Origin: Paludibacter sp.
GTDB taxonomy: Bacteria > Bacteroidota > Bacteroidia > Bacteroidales > Paludibacteraceae
NCBI GenBank assembly: GCA_028692715.1
Contig: JAQUWU010000049.1
Span: 1-32,237, forward strand
Length of the DNA stretch: 32,237 nucleotides
Reading direction: 5' to 3'
Within the stretch, counting starts at the first letter, position 1, and every line of letters begins with the position of its first letter. Below the pieces are notes generated by a model. The model saw nothing but the letters and a program-made list of their open reading frames with translations. It was not told the origin of the DNA and did not search any database. Position numbers and translations under genes: made by a program. This document shows, piece after piece, positions 18,063 through 25,646 of this stretch.

Positions 18063-19979
18063 ATGGATAAAAATACGATTATTGGATTTGTCATCATTGC
18101 GTTAATAATTATAGGTTTTTCGCAATTAAACAAACCCAGCGAGGAGGAACTTGCTATACAGAAGCGCTACAACGATTCTATTGCTTTGGTTGAACAAAAC
18201 AGAATAGAATCTGAAATAGCAATAAATAATGCAAAAGCTTCTGTAATTGCCGATTCAACAATTAATACCGACACAACAAATACTCAAGTAACATTATCTG
18301 ATGCTTTTGGTGATTTTAGTGTAGCTGCAAAAGGCGAAGAAAAAATCTACACCCTCGAAAACGAATTGATTAGTTTAAATTTCAACAGCAAAGGTGGTCG
18401 AATTTATTCTGCTGAGTTGAAAGACTATAAAACACATGATTCTTTACCGCTTTTTTTGTTTGATGGTGCTGAAAGTTCGATGGGATTTACACTCGTAACA
18501 AACAATAACCGTGTAATAAACACTTCCGATTTATATTTCGAACCAGTTTCAGATGTAAGTACCGATTCCAAAGGAAATAAAAGTCTCACTTTACGCTTGA
18601 AAACAACAGGTGAAGGTTATATGGATTTTGTGTACACATTGCCGGCTAACAATTACATGCTTAGCTTTGATATCAAATCATCCGGCATGAATAAAGTTAT
18701 GCCATTAGGGACTAATTTCCTCGAAATGCAATGGGCATCAAAAGTTCGTCAGCAGGAAAAAGGTCGCAAGTTTGAAGACCGTTACTCTACAGTCGAATTC
18801 AAATATCTTGCTGATGACATCGAAAAATTAAGCGAGAGTAAAAACGATGAAAAGAAAGCCGATAGCAAAGTAAAATGGATTGCTTTTAAAGATCAATTTT
18901 TTAGCAGTATTCTTATTGCAAACGATGCAATGAATTCAACTACACTAAAAAGTGAAGTCAAACCTGAGGATTCAGGTTATTTGAAATCATATAGTGCCAA
19001 TATGACTGTTGCTTACGACCCAACAGGAAAAGAGCCAACCGGATTCCGCATGTATTTCGGACCAAATCAATATAAAATTCTTTCCGCTTACGACAAGGGT
19101 ATAGATTCAGACAAAAAATTACGTCTTAATAAATTAATTCCTCTTGGATGGGGAATCTTTGGTTGGGTAAATCAATTTGCCATCATTCCCATGTTCAATC
19201 TGTTCAGTCGGTTTATGGGAAATTTCGGTCTAATTATTTTATTAATGACTGTTGTTATAAAATTGGTATTATTTCCATTAACTTACAAATCCTACATTTC
19301 AAGCGCAAAAATGAGGGTATTAAAACCTGAGATTGATGAAATAAACGCACGAATACCTGCTGACAAAGCAGCAGAAAGACAGAAAGCAACCATGGATTTG
19401 TATAGCAAAGTTGGCGTAAGTCCAATGAGCGGTTGCTTACCGACAATGCTTCAAATGCCAATTTTGTTTGCACTATTCAGCTTTTTCCCTTCGGCTATTG
19501 AATTGCGTCAGGAAAGTTTCTTATGGGCAACCGACCTTTCTACTTATGATTCTATTCTAAGTTGGACTACGTATATTCCAATCATTACGCCCTATTTCGG
19601 AAACCACCTTAGTTTATTCTGTCTACTTATGACTGTAACCAGTATTTTATCTACAAAACTGAATATGGCCACTCAACCTACCAACGATGCTATGGGTGGA
19701 AATATGATGAAATGGATGATGTACCTGATGCCTGTAATGTTTATGTTTATGTTTAATAGTTATGCTTCCGGCTTGAGTTATTACTATTTCATTTCAACTT
19801 TAATTACTGTTATTCAGACTTATGCTATTCGTGCAACAGTAGATGAAAATAAATTATTAGCAGAACTTCATGCAAAAAGAAATGCAAAAAAAGGAACAAC
19901 TAAAAAGAAAAGCGGTTTTATGGAACGCCTGGAAAAAATGCAACAGGAACAACAAAAAGCGTTGAAAAATAAAAAATAA
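18063..19979 (+). CDS. yidC: Membrane protein insertase YidC
   Basis: The 638-residue insertase places proteins in the inner membrane alone or with SecYEG. An N-terminal signal-anchor helix (about 4-22; IIGFVIIALIIIGFSQL) is followed by a long periplasmic beta domain (about 80-350), as in Gram-negative YidC. The Oxa1-type core then has FGLIILLMTVVIKLVLFPLT, with K400 in the groove position normally held by Arg/Lys, then SPMSGCLPTMLQMPILFALF and a membrane-embedded C-terminal helix. The tail (from about 605) is very basic, as expected for ribosome contact. A hairpin terminator follows at 20000-20043. Confidence 0.97.
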   Translation: MDKNTIIGFVIIALIIIGFSQLNKPSEEELAIQKRYNDSIALVEQNRIESEIAINNAKASVIADSTINTDTTNTQVTLSDAFGDFSVAAKGEEKIYTLENELISLNFNSKGGRIYSAELKDYKTHDSLPLFLFDGAESSMGFTLVTNNNRVINTSDLYFEPVSDVSTDSKGNKSLTLRLKTTGEGYMDFVYTLPANNYMLSFDIKSSGMNKVMPLGTNFLEMQWASKVRQQEKGRKFEDRYSTVEFKYLADDIEKLSESKNDEKKADSKVKWIAFKDQFFSSILIANDAMNSTTLKSEVKPEDSGYLKSYSANMTVAYDPTGKEPTGFRMYFGPNQYKILSAYDKGIDSDKKLRLNKLIPLGWGIFGWVNQFAIIPMFNLFSRFMGNFGLIILLMTVVIKLVLFPLTYKSYISSAKMRVLKPEIDEINARIPADKAAERQKATMDLYSKVGVSPMSGCLPTMLQMPILFALFSFFPSAIELRQESFLWATDLSTYDSILSWTTYIPIITPYFGNHLSLFCLLMTVTSILSTKLNMATQPTNDAMGGNMMKWMMYLMPVMFMFMFNSYASGLSYYYFISTLITVIQTYAIRATVDENKLLAELHAKRNAKKGTTKKKSGFMERLEKMQQEQQKALKNKK

Positions 19980-19999
19980 ATCAACAGAACTAAAACAAT

Positions 20000-20045
20000 A
20001 AAAGCGTAAATTGCAAGTTGATAACTATGCGCTTTACGCTTTTTT
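20000..20045 (+). terminator. Rho-independent terminator after yidC
   Basis: AAAAGCGTAAA (20000-20010) pairs with TTTACGCTTTT (20033-20043) over 11 bp and is followed by more T residues. It lies 21 bp past the yidC stop and ends only 24 nt before the gldB start codon. Confidence 0.75.
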
Positions 20046-20068
20046 GTGTAAGTTTTAATCTTATAAAT

Positions 20069-21079
20069 ATGAATAGAATATTCGTCTTTGGAATTTCAAT
20101 CATTTCAATATTACTTTTCAATTCATGTGGAAAATCGAAACGATTCGAAATTGACACAACAAAAAACACCTACAAGGTGAAAATTCATCGTTTTGACAAG
20201 GATATAATTCAATTAGACACAACTCAACTGGCAACATCTGTAGATAGCTTATATACACATTACAAAGAGTTTCTGCCCGTTTTTAATGACAACATATTAG
20301 GAATTACAGATTCAGACACGCTCGCAATACAAAACCAACTGTTGAATTTCCTTTCTGATTCCACTTTTAGTCCGGTAAACAGAAAAGTGCTGAAAACATT
20401 CGAAGATATTTCAGACATCGAAAATACCGTTTCAGAATCATTTACCTACATTCATCATTATTTCCCGGAAGTAACATTACCGGAAGTCTATTTTTTTGTT
20501 TCCGGCTTTAATCGTTCAGTAATTTTAAACGATAAATTTATAGCTTTCGGCACAGATATGTATCTTGGCAGCAATTACGAACCTTACAAAGAACTTACAT
20601 ATAAATACATGTTGAACAATATGCGTAGAGAATGTATTGCTACAGATATCGTTTCAACTACGCTTTTCAGAATGTTTATAATGAATAGCTCTGACAACAG
20701 ATTAATCGACAATATGATATTTCGTGGAAAAGTAATGTATTTATTGTCAGTGTTTATGCCAAACGAAAAACAGGAAGATTTAATGGGTTATACTCCTGAA
20801 CAATGGAGTTGGAGTACAAAATTCGAAAAAGATATATGGATGACAATTATCGATAAAAAAGATTTATTCTCAACCGACATGTTGCTTATAAGAAAATATA
20901 TGAATGAAGCACCATTTACAGCACCTATCTCACAGGAGTCGCCGGGAAGATTGGGGACATGGATTGGATGGAGAATAGTTGAGAGCTATATGAATAAAAA
21001 TACAACGCTTAGCCTTAAAGAGTTGATGGATGAGAATAATGCACAAAAGATTTTAGAAAATTCGGGTTATAAACCCTGA
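20069..21079 (+). CDS. gldB: Gliding-motility-type lipoprotein GldB
   Basis: Read from the ATG at 20069 this is a 336-residue lipoprotein. Its hydrophobic signal (about 3-17) ends at the lipidation cysteine C20 (LLFNSC). A longer in-frame start at 20018 is unlikely because it would translate through the yidC terminator. GldB-family features include KIHRFDKDI near the front and the C-terminal block SPGRLGTWIGWRIVESYM. GldB is needed for gliding in Flavobacterium, but homologues occur in non-gliding Bacteroidota, where the role is unclear. The protein probably sits on the periplasmic side of a membrane. No dedicated promoter is visible in the 24 bp after the terminator. Confidence 0.85.
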   Translation: MNRIFVFGISIISILLFNSCGKSKRFEIDTTKNTYKVKIHRFDKDIIQLDTTQLATSVDSLYTHYKEFLPVFNDNILGITDSDTLAIQNQLLNFLSDSTFSPVNRKVLKTFEDISDIENTVSESFTYIHHYFPEVTLPEVYFFVSGFNRSVILNDKFIAFGTDMYLGSNYEPYKELTYKYMLNNMRRECIATDIVSTTLFRMFIMNSSDNRLIDNMIFRGKVMYLLSVFMPNEKQEDLMGYTPEQWSWSTKFEKDIWMTIIDKKDLFSTDMLLIRKYMNEAPFTAPISQESPGRLGTWIGWRIVESYMNKNTTLSLKELMDENNAQKILENSGYKP

Positions 21080-21088
21080 CAACAAAAA

Positions 21089-21118
21089 AGACCTGTTCAA
21101 ATTAAATTGAACAGGTCT
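21089..21118. terminator. Bidirectional terminator between gldB and the ferredoxin gene
   Basis: AGACCTGTTCAA (21089-21100) and TTGAACAGGTCT (21107-21118) form a perfect 12-bp stem with a 6-nt loop. On the minus strand it is followed by CTTTTTTG, making a good terminator for the ferredoxin gene. On the plus strand the following T-run is weaker. Confidence 0.8.
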
Positions 21119-21141
21119 GATTATTCTTTACAGTTTGACAA

Positions 21142-21309
21142 TTATGCCGGACTGATTGCTTCTGAAGGACAAACATCAGCGCAAGTTCCACAGTCAGTGC
21201 AAACATCAGCATCAATTACATAAATATCACCTTCTGTAATTGCTTCCACAGGACATTCGCTGATACATGATCCGCAAGCAATACAATCTTCTGAAATAAC
21301 GTAAGCCAT
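21142..21309 (-). CDS. Small 2[4Fe-4S] ferredoxin
   Basis: Translation of the minus strand gives a 55-residue protein, MAYVISEDCIACGSC... to ...EAISPA. It has two classical cluster motifs, C9-x2-C12-x2-C15-x3-C19-P and C37-x2-C40-x2-C43-x3-C47-P. It is a clostridial-type low-potential electron carrier of ordinary length. Its partners, such as pyruvate:ferredoxin oxidoreductase, Rnf or hydrogenase, are not in the window. A -7 box TACTTTTG (21352-21345, minus) lies about 29 nt upstream of the start, and a strong terminator follows the stop. The gene is monocistronic. Its presence suggests anaerobic or microaerobic metabolism. Confidence 0.96.
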   Translation of the reverse strand: MAYVISEDCIACGSCISECPVEAITEGDIYVIDADVCTDCGTCADVCPSEAISPA

Positions 21310-21644
21310 TTTCTTTAATTTTTTGTTAGTACTAATTAGTTTTGCAAAAGTATAACTTTTTCCAAATCTAAAAAATTTTTTTGATTGTTTTTTTTGAATT
21401 AATTCTCAATACTTCTACATTTCTGTTGATTTTGAATTATTTTTAATAATTTCTTCCTAATCAAAAGTTCAAATAGTCTGCATCTAATAATTTATCATCA
21501 AAGTCTACTAAATCTGTAACAACTAAAAATGAAATTTGTTGTCAATTAAACCGTTAAAAGAAATTACAAATCCTCTAAAACAGTAAAAGAAATTAAAAAC
21601 ATATTTTTTGCAAACTCATTATTGTGCAATAATACTAATTTTAG
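21310..21644. other. Divergent intergenic region between ferredoxin and porT
   Basis: No gene is seen. It holds the ferredoxin -7 box (21345-21352, minus strand). Near porT is an imperfect direct repeat: TAAACCGTTAAAAGAAATTA (21547-21566) and TAAAACAGTAAAAGAAATTA (21576-21595), 17 of 20 identical with starts 29 nt apart. The remainder is AT-rich without clear structure. Confidence 0.4.
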
Positions 21645-21652
21645 TACGTTTG
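21621..21652 (+). promoter_or_regulatory. Promoter of porT
   Basis: ATTG (21621-21624), a 20-nt spacer and TACGTTTG (21645-21652) fit the Bacteroidota consensus. Transcription would begin near 21659, about 23 nt before the ATG at 21682. This rules out the longer reading frame that starts at 21622. Confidence 0.6.
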
Positions 21653-21681
21653 TATTTTTAAAAACAACGCCCAATACGATT

Positions 21682-22374
21682 ATGACATCAAGCAACCTCA
21701 TAAAAAAAATCAGACTTCCATTTTTATTATTATTTATAGGCACATCAGCTTTTTCACAGGGAAATTTACCCTATGCTGACGGAAGATTTGTTCACCTAGG
21801 ATTTTTTCTGGGTACTAATCTTATGGACTTTAATGTGCTGCCTACATCAAATGATTCCGTAAGGGCTTCAGCCCTTACGCCAGGGTTCTCTGTTGGAGCT
21901 ATAGGCGATATGAGAATAAACAAGTATTTAAATTTGCGTTTCACCCCAGGTCTTCACTTTGGCACTCGAAAGCTAGATTACTCCTTTTCTTCAGGCAATG
22001 AAAGCACTAGTGTAAATTCTGTCTTTGTTTGTATTCCGGCTTATTTAAAATACAGCGCTGAACGCTATCATAATTATCGACCTTATTTAATTGGAGGCGG
22101 TGGTATCTATATTGATTTAGGGACAGATGACACAAAACCAATAGTGCTGAGACCTTTCAATGTTTTCACTGAGTTTGGAGTTGGCTGTGATTTGTATTTT
22201 TCTTACTTTAAACTTTCCCCTGAATTAAAATTTTCTATTGGGTTTAATGATATATACAAACCTTATGTTAACCCGGATCCATCAAATCCACCTGACGCTG
22301 TAAAACAGATGTTCAATTCACCAATCAGTAAGCTCACTACAAAAATGTTAACGCTCTCGTTTAATTTTGAATAA
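21682..22374 (+). CDS. porT: PorT/SprT-type outer-membrane beta-barrel protein
   Basis: From the ATG at 21682 this is a 230-residue protein with a signal peptide (about 1-25, ending TSAFSQ). A small beta-barrel follows: HLGFFLGTNLMDF, LNLRFTPGLHFGTRKLDY, YRPYLIGGGGIYIDLG, YFKLSPELKFSIGF and a final LTLSFNFE. Those blocks match PorT of Porphyromonas gingivalis and SprT of Flavobacterium, needed for type IX protein secretion. No other secretion-system gene is adjacent, which is usual because the genes are scattered. A GC-rich palindrome (21858-21879) sits in the coding sequence. General outer-membrane-barrel proteins are the alternative. The gene has its own promoter and a shared terminator. 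Confidence 0.82.
   Translation: MTSSNLIKKIRLPFLLLFIGTSAFSQGNLPYADGRFVHLGFFLGTNLMDFNVLPTSNDSVRASALTPGFSVGAIGDMRINKYLNLRFTPGLHFGTRKLDYSFSSGNESTSVNSVFVCIPAYLKYSAERYHNYRPYLIGGGGIYIDLGTDDTKPIVLRPFNVFTEFGVGCDLYFSYFKLSPELKFSIGFNDIYKPYVNPDPSNPPDAVKQMFNSPISKLTTKMLTLSFNFE
21858..21879. repeat. 22-bp perfect palindrome inside porT
   Basis: CGTAAGGGCT and AGCCCTTACG are perfect inverted copies around TC. It is unusually GC-rich for this region and encodes residues VRASALT (60-66) of PorT, between predicted strands. It looks like a small interspersed palindromic element inserted in frame. Confidence 0.6.
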
Positions 22375-22392
22375 GATAGCAGAGCGCATTAT

Positions 22393-22430
22393 AAATTAAA
22401 AAGGCAAATTAACATTTGCCTTTTTAATTT
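22393..22430. terminator. Bidirectional terminator between porT and arginine decarboxylase
   Basis: AAATTAAAAAGGCAAAT (22393-22409) pairs with ATTTGCCTTTTTAATTT (22414-22430) as a 17-bp stem with a 4-nt loop. A-runs on one side and T-runs on the other let it work in both directions. It reaches into the stop codon of the decarboxylase gene. Confidence 0.85.
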
Positions 22431-23820
22431 AATATCCTAAAATTTTCAACATTGATTTATAACTTTGCTCTTTAGCAAATAGCTTTGTAAAATACTCACC
22501 ATCTTCATCTTTGTCAATAATAACCAATTTTGGAGCCGGTATCAGACAATGTTGAATTCCACCAAATCCACTTAATGACTCCTGATAGGCACCAGTGTGA
22601 AAAAAGCCTATATATTGCTCTCTATCCTGATGCATTTTAGGAAGAAAAACCGCATTTGAATGTATCTCTGCATTATAAAAATCCTCACTATCACATGTCA
22701 GACCTCCCAAATTTACACGCTCGTATTCTGAATCCCAATTATTTATAGCAAGAAACACGTAACGTTGATTAATTGCCCATGTATCGGGCAAAGTGGTCAT
22801 AAAGGAACTATCAATCATATTCCACAATTCACGATCATTCTGTTTCTTTTGATTTACTATTGAATATAACATAGCGCCACTCTCTCCAACAGTATACGAA
22901 CCAAATTCAGTAAAAATATGTGGTTCAGGAACACCATTTTGAGAACAGATTGTTTTTATTTGTGAAACAATTTCCTCAGCCATATATTCATAGTCGTATG
23001 CCATATCCAAATGTGTTTGAATTGGGAAACCACCACCTATATTCAAACTATCAAGTTCAGGACATTTCTTTTTCAGTTCACAATACAGATTGACTGCTTT
23101 ATTTAATTCATTCCAATAATAAGCTGTATCTTTTACCCCTGTATTAATAAAGAAATGTAACATTTTCAAATTTACCTGAGGATTCGTTTCAATATACTTA
23201 GAATAATATGGTATAATATCGTTGTATCGAACACCTAATCGCGAAGTATAGAAGTCAAACTTAGGTTCTTCTTCTGCAGCAATACGTATACCTACATTAA
23301 ATTTAATATCAAAATCCTTAAGAAGTAAGTCAAGTTCAAATTTATTATCCAATATGGGTATAACATTTGTGAATCCAAGCCTCATTAAATTCTGGATATT
23401 CTCAACATATTGAGGTCGCTTAAATCCATTACATACAACAAATGTATCAGACTTAAGTAAACCCTGTTCATACAATGACTCCATTATATTAATGTCAAAT
23501 GCAGAAGAAGTTTCTAAATGAACATCATGTTTCAACACTTCTTCCATAACAAAAGAAAAATGTGAACTTTTAGTACAATAGCAATAATTATATTCCCCAT
23601 TATAATCAACCTTTGCCATCGCTACATTAAACATTCTTCGTGCTTTCTGAATGTTTTGTGCTATCTTAGGCAAGTAAGATATTCTTAAAGGAGTTCCATA
23701 CTGTTTTATAATATCCATTAAAGGTACTCCGCACCATTCTAATTCATTCTCAACAATATTGAAACTTTCGTTAGGAAATTCAAAACTTTGATTAATAAGA
23801 TCAATATATTTATTTTTCAT
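22429..23820 (-). CDS. speA: Arginine decarboxylase, short alanine-racemase-fold form
   Basis: The 463-residue PLP enzyme belongs to fold type III. The cofactor lysine is probably K84 in YCYCTKSSH. The glycine-rich phosphate loop is LNIGGGFPI, the EFGSYTVGESGA segment follows it, and GGLTCDSED carries the catalytic Cys-Asp pair. It is much shorter than E. coli SpeA (about 650 residues) but the usual size for the Bacteroidota form annotated as arginine decarboxylase, which makes agmatine for polyamine synthesis. Other acidic or basic amino-acid substrates cannot be excluded. No agmatine-processing gene is adjacent. The nspC gene about 7 kb away supports a polyamine role. Confidence 0.82.
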   Translation of the reverse strand: MKNKYIDLINQSFEFPNESFNIVENELEWCGVPLMDIIKQYGTPLRISYLPKIAQNIQKARRMFNVAMAKVDYNGEYNYCYCTKSSHFSFVMEEVLKHDVHLETSSAFDINIMESLYEQGLLKSDTFVVCNGFKRPQYVENIQNLMRLGFTNVIPILDNKFELDLLLKDFDIKFNVGIRIAAEEEPKFDFYTSRLGVRYNDIIPYYSKYIETNPQVNLKMLHFFINTGVKDTAYYWNELNKAVNLYCELKKKCPELDSLNIGGGFPIQTHLDMAYDYEYMAEEIVSQIKTICSQNGVPEPHIFTEFGSYTVGESGAMLYSIVNQKKQNDRELWNMIDSSFMTTLPDTWAINQRYVFLAINNWDSEYERVNLGGLTCDSEDFYNAEIHSNAVFLPKMHQDREQYIGFFHTGAYQESLSGFGGIQHCLIPAPKLVIIDKDEDGEYFTKLFAKEQSYKSMLKILGY

Positions 23821-24266
23821 ACAAAACTATTATTTAAATAATACTTAGTCAATCTAAATTAGTTACATTCTCTAATTTTTTCCCATCCAATCTAATTAGA
23901 TTTACTTATTTTACAAAGAAAGAGTGCAAAAATAATTATTTAATTTTACAATTAAACCATTCAGGATGATTATTTAATCAACAAACCAGCTAATTAACAA
24001 TAAATACATTCCCAAAATTATTCATTTATAACATTGTCAGTCAAACAGACAACGTATACTACCTGTAATTATAAAAGAACCCAAAGGTTTTATTATAATT
24101 CTACGGCGGTTAATGTCTTGCTACAAGATAATTATTTTAAATTAGACAAACTTGCTCTTGCCTACCGCAGATATGGGCGGAATTTAACTATATCATTAAT
24201 ACAAACAAAACTAAAACTCTATCATTTATTTGATTTATTCCATCAGATAAACTGACAATTGCCAAT
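23821..24266. other. Gene-free stretch between arginine decarboxylase and the glycogen operon
   Basis: No convincing gene is present. A -7 box TATTTTTG (23934-23927, minus) would serve the decarboxylase gene, with a leader of about 100 nt. From about 24030 to 24180 there are small hairpin possibilities (TTGTC/GACAA at 24034-24052; AACC-CAAA-GGTT near 24080; CCGC/GCGG near 24166-24180) and locally higher GC. A 73-codon open frame at 24034-24255 has no start-site support. Confidence 0.3.
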
Positions 24267-24304
24267 AAAAAAGAGCCAAAGAAACAGATCTTTGACTCTT
24301 TTTT
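24267..24304. terminator. Terminator at the end of the glycogen operon
   Basis: AAAAAAGAG-C-CAAAGA (24267-24282) pairs with TCTTTG-A-CTCTTTTTT (24289-24304), 15 pairs with one mismatch and a 6-nt loop. It follows the GH57 stop codon on the minus strand and would also stop plus-strand transcripts. Confidence 0.8.
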
Positions 24305-24320
24305 ACGGAGTTCAACAATT

Positions 24321-25586
24321 TTATTTGAGCTTTTTTGATTTTAATTTTTTAATCTCATTCTCCAATGTTTCAATTTCTTTTTCCTGACTATTAATTGTTT
24401 TCAACAACTCATTCAATTCTTCATTATCAATTGTTGTTGGATATTGTTCATCAACTCTTTCGAGGAAATCAGCAAGTACATTCATGTAATTCATAAAAGC
24501 ATCATATGCGGTTTCGTAATGCGTCCCAAATGCATCTTTGTGGTTCATATAACGAAAATGATCAGACGATTGCAACTTGAGCCAATCATTATGTAAGGGT
24601 TTATCGTTACATAAATGAACTCTTTCGCTAACAGCATATAACTTCGATAAAGCCTCCTGCTGTAAATCATTTCCGGTCCAAGGTGTGAGATCTTTATCGT
24701 TCCCAACCCAGCTAAACGCATAAGTAGCAGACAAAGGACCTGCAGAATCAGATTTTTTACTAATTTCAGATGGCAGCACAAAAGTCATTTTTTGCTCCAT
24801 AGCATGATAAGGCAAGGCCTTCAGAAATTCAAATATTCCAGTATATGCAGGTTGTCCAACGCCTAAAATATCGTAACCCATACCTATACAAATTATTTTC
24901 TCATCTTCAGGTAAAGCCCCAATCCAACCAATATATTTTTCAGCTGTCAAACTCAAACTAGAGAACCTAAAAGCCATATCATCACTTAATTTGTGATTCC
25001 TCACTAAAAGTTTAAGTTTAGAAATATAAGAGTGATTATACACATAATTAGGGCTTTTCCAACCAAGAACATATTTTGCTTCATCTATAAGCATAGTCTT
25101 GTAACCCAACTTAGAAACTAATTCACCTATTTCGTCCGAATAAATTAGTTCGGTATTAAAGAATGCTGTTGGTCGCTTTCCAAACAGTGTTTCAATCTTG
25201 TCGGAGTGCATTTTTACCTGAAGTTCAAATTCAGCGGCATCATAAATAGATGATAAAGAATGTGCATATGGCTCTGCTAAGAATTCAACACTTCCTGTTT
25301 TTGCAAGTTCCTTAAAACTATCAATTAATTCGGGAGCATACTGTTCAAAAAGCTCTAATGATATACCGGAAATAGTAAATGCACATTTAAATTTTCCGTT
25401 TGAGCTTCTAATCATTTCAGATATTGTCTGATTAGCAGCTAAATAAGAGTCACTAACTAATCTATTTAATCGTTCACTTGTTAGAAAATCATCATAATAA
25501 TAATGATCATTCCCAATATCAAAAAAGCGATAACGCTTCAACTGGTATGGTAAATGTATTTGAAAATAGAAACAAATGTTTTTCAT
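24321..25586 (-). CDS. Glycoside hydrolase family 57 protein (alpha-amylase-like)
   Basis: The 421-residue protein matches GH57. The N-terminal ICFYFQIHLPYQLKRYRFFDIG carries the active-site histidine, followed by EFLAEPYAHSLSS and FFNTELIYSDEIG, where E146 is the likely nucleophile. The C-terminal 35 residues (about 387-421) form a charged coiled coil (EKEIETLENEIKKLKSK), an add-on seen in this Bacteroidales type. There is no signal peptide, so it acts on cytosolic alpha-glucan. It is the last gene of the operon with the GT4 and debranching genes and is annotated in relatives as alpha-amylase. The exact activity, hydrolase or 4-alpha-glucanotransferase, is not shown. Confidence 0.9.
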   Translation of the reverse strand: MKNICFYFQIHLPYQLKRYRFFDIGNDHYYYDDFLTSERLNRLVSDSYLAANQTISEMIRSSNGKFKCAFTISGISLELFEQYAPELIDSFKELAKTGSVEFLAEPYAHSLSSIYDAAEFELQVKMHSDKIETLFGKRPTAFFNTELIYSDEIGELVSKLGYKTMLIDEAKYVLGWKSPNYVYNHSYISKLKLLVRNHKLSDDMAFRFSSLSLTAEKYIGWIGALPEDEKIICIGMGYDILGVGQPAYTGIFEFLKALPYHAMEQKMTFVLPSEISKKSDSAGPLSATYAFSWVGNDKDLTPWTGNDLQQEALSKLYAVSERVHLCNDKPLHNDWLKLQSSDHFRYMNHKDAFGTHYETAYDAFMNYMNVLADFLERVDEQYPTTIDNEELNELLKTINSQEKEIETLENEIKKLKSKKLK

Positions 25587-25646
25587 ATTTTGTATTGATT
25601 TATGATTTAACTCTTTAACAAAAAAGCTAATAATAATTATAATAAT

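Noticed and set aside
20018-20068. Upstream extension of gldB starting at 20018
   Set aside because: It would place the N-terminus across the yidC terminator hairpin and hide the signal peptide. The ATG at 20069 gives a clean lipoprotein signal.
21622-21681. Upstream extension of porT starting at 21622
   Set aside because: It begins with TTG inside the -33 box and runs through the promoter. The ATG at 21682 directly precedes a normal signal peptide.
20069-22374. A local type IX secretion or gliding gene cluster
   Set aside because: Only gldB and porT are present, on separate transcripts with a ferredoxin gene between them. No other secretion-system gene is seen.
24034-24255. 73-codon plus-strand open frame
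   Set aside because: It lacks an ATG start and ribosome-binding support, and its composition does not resemble a known family. Treated as intergenic.
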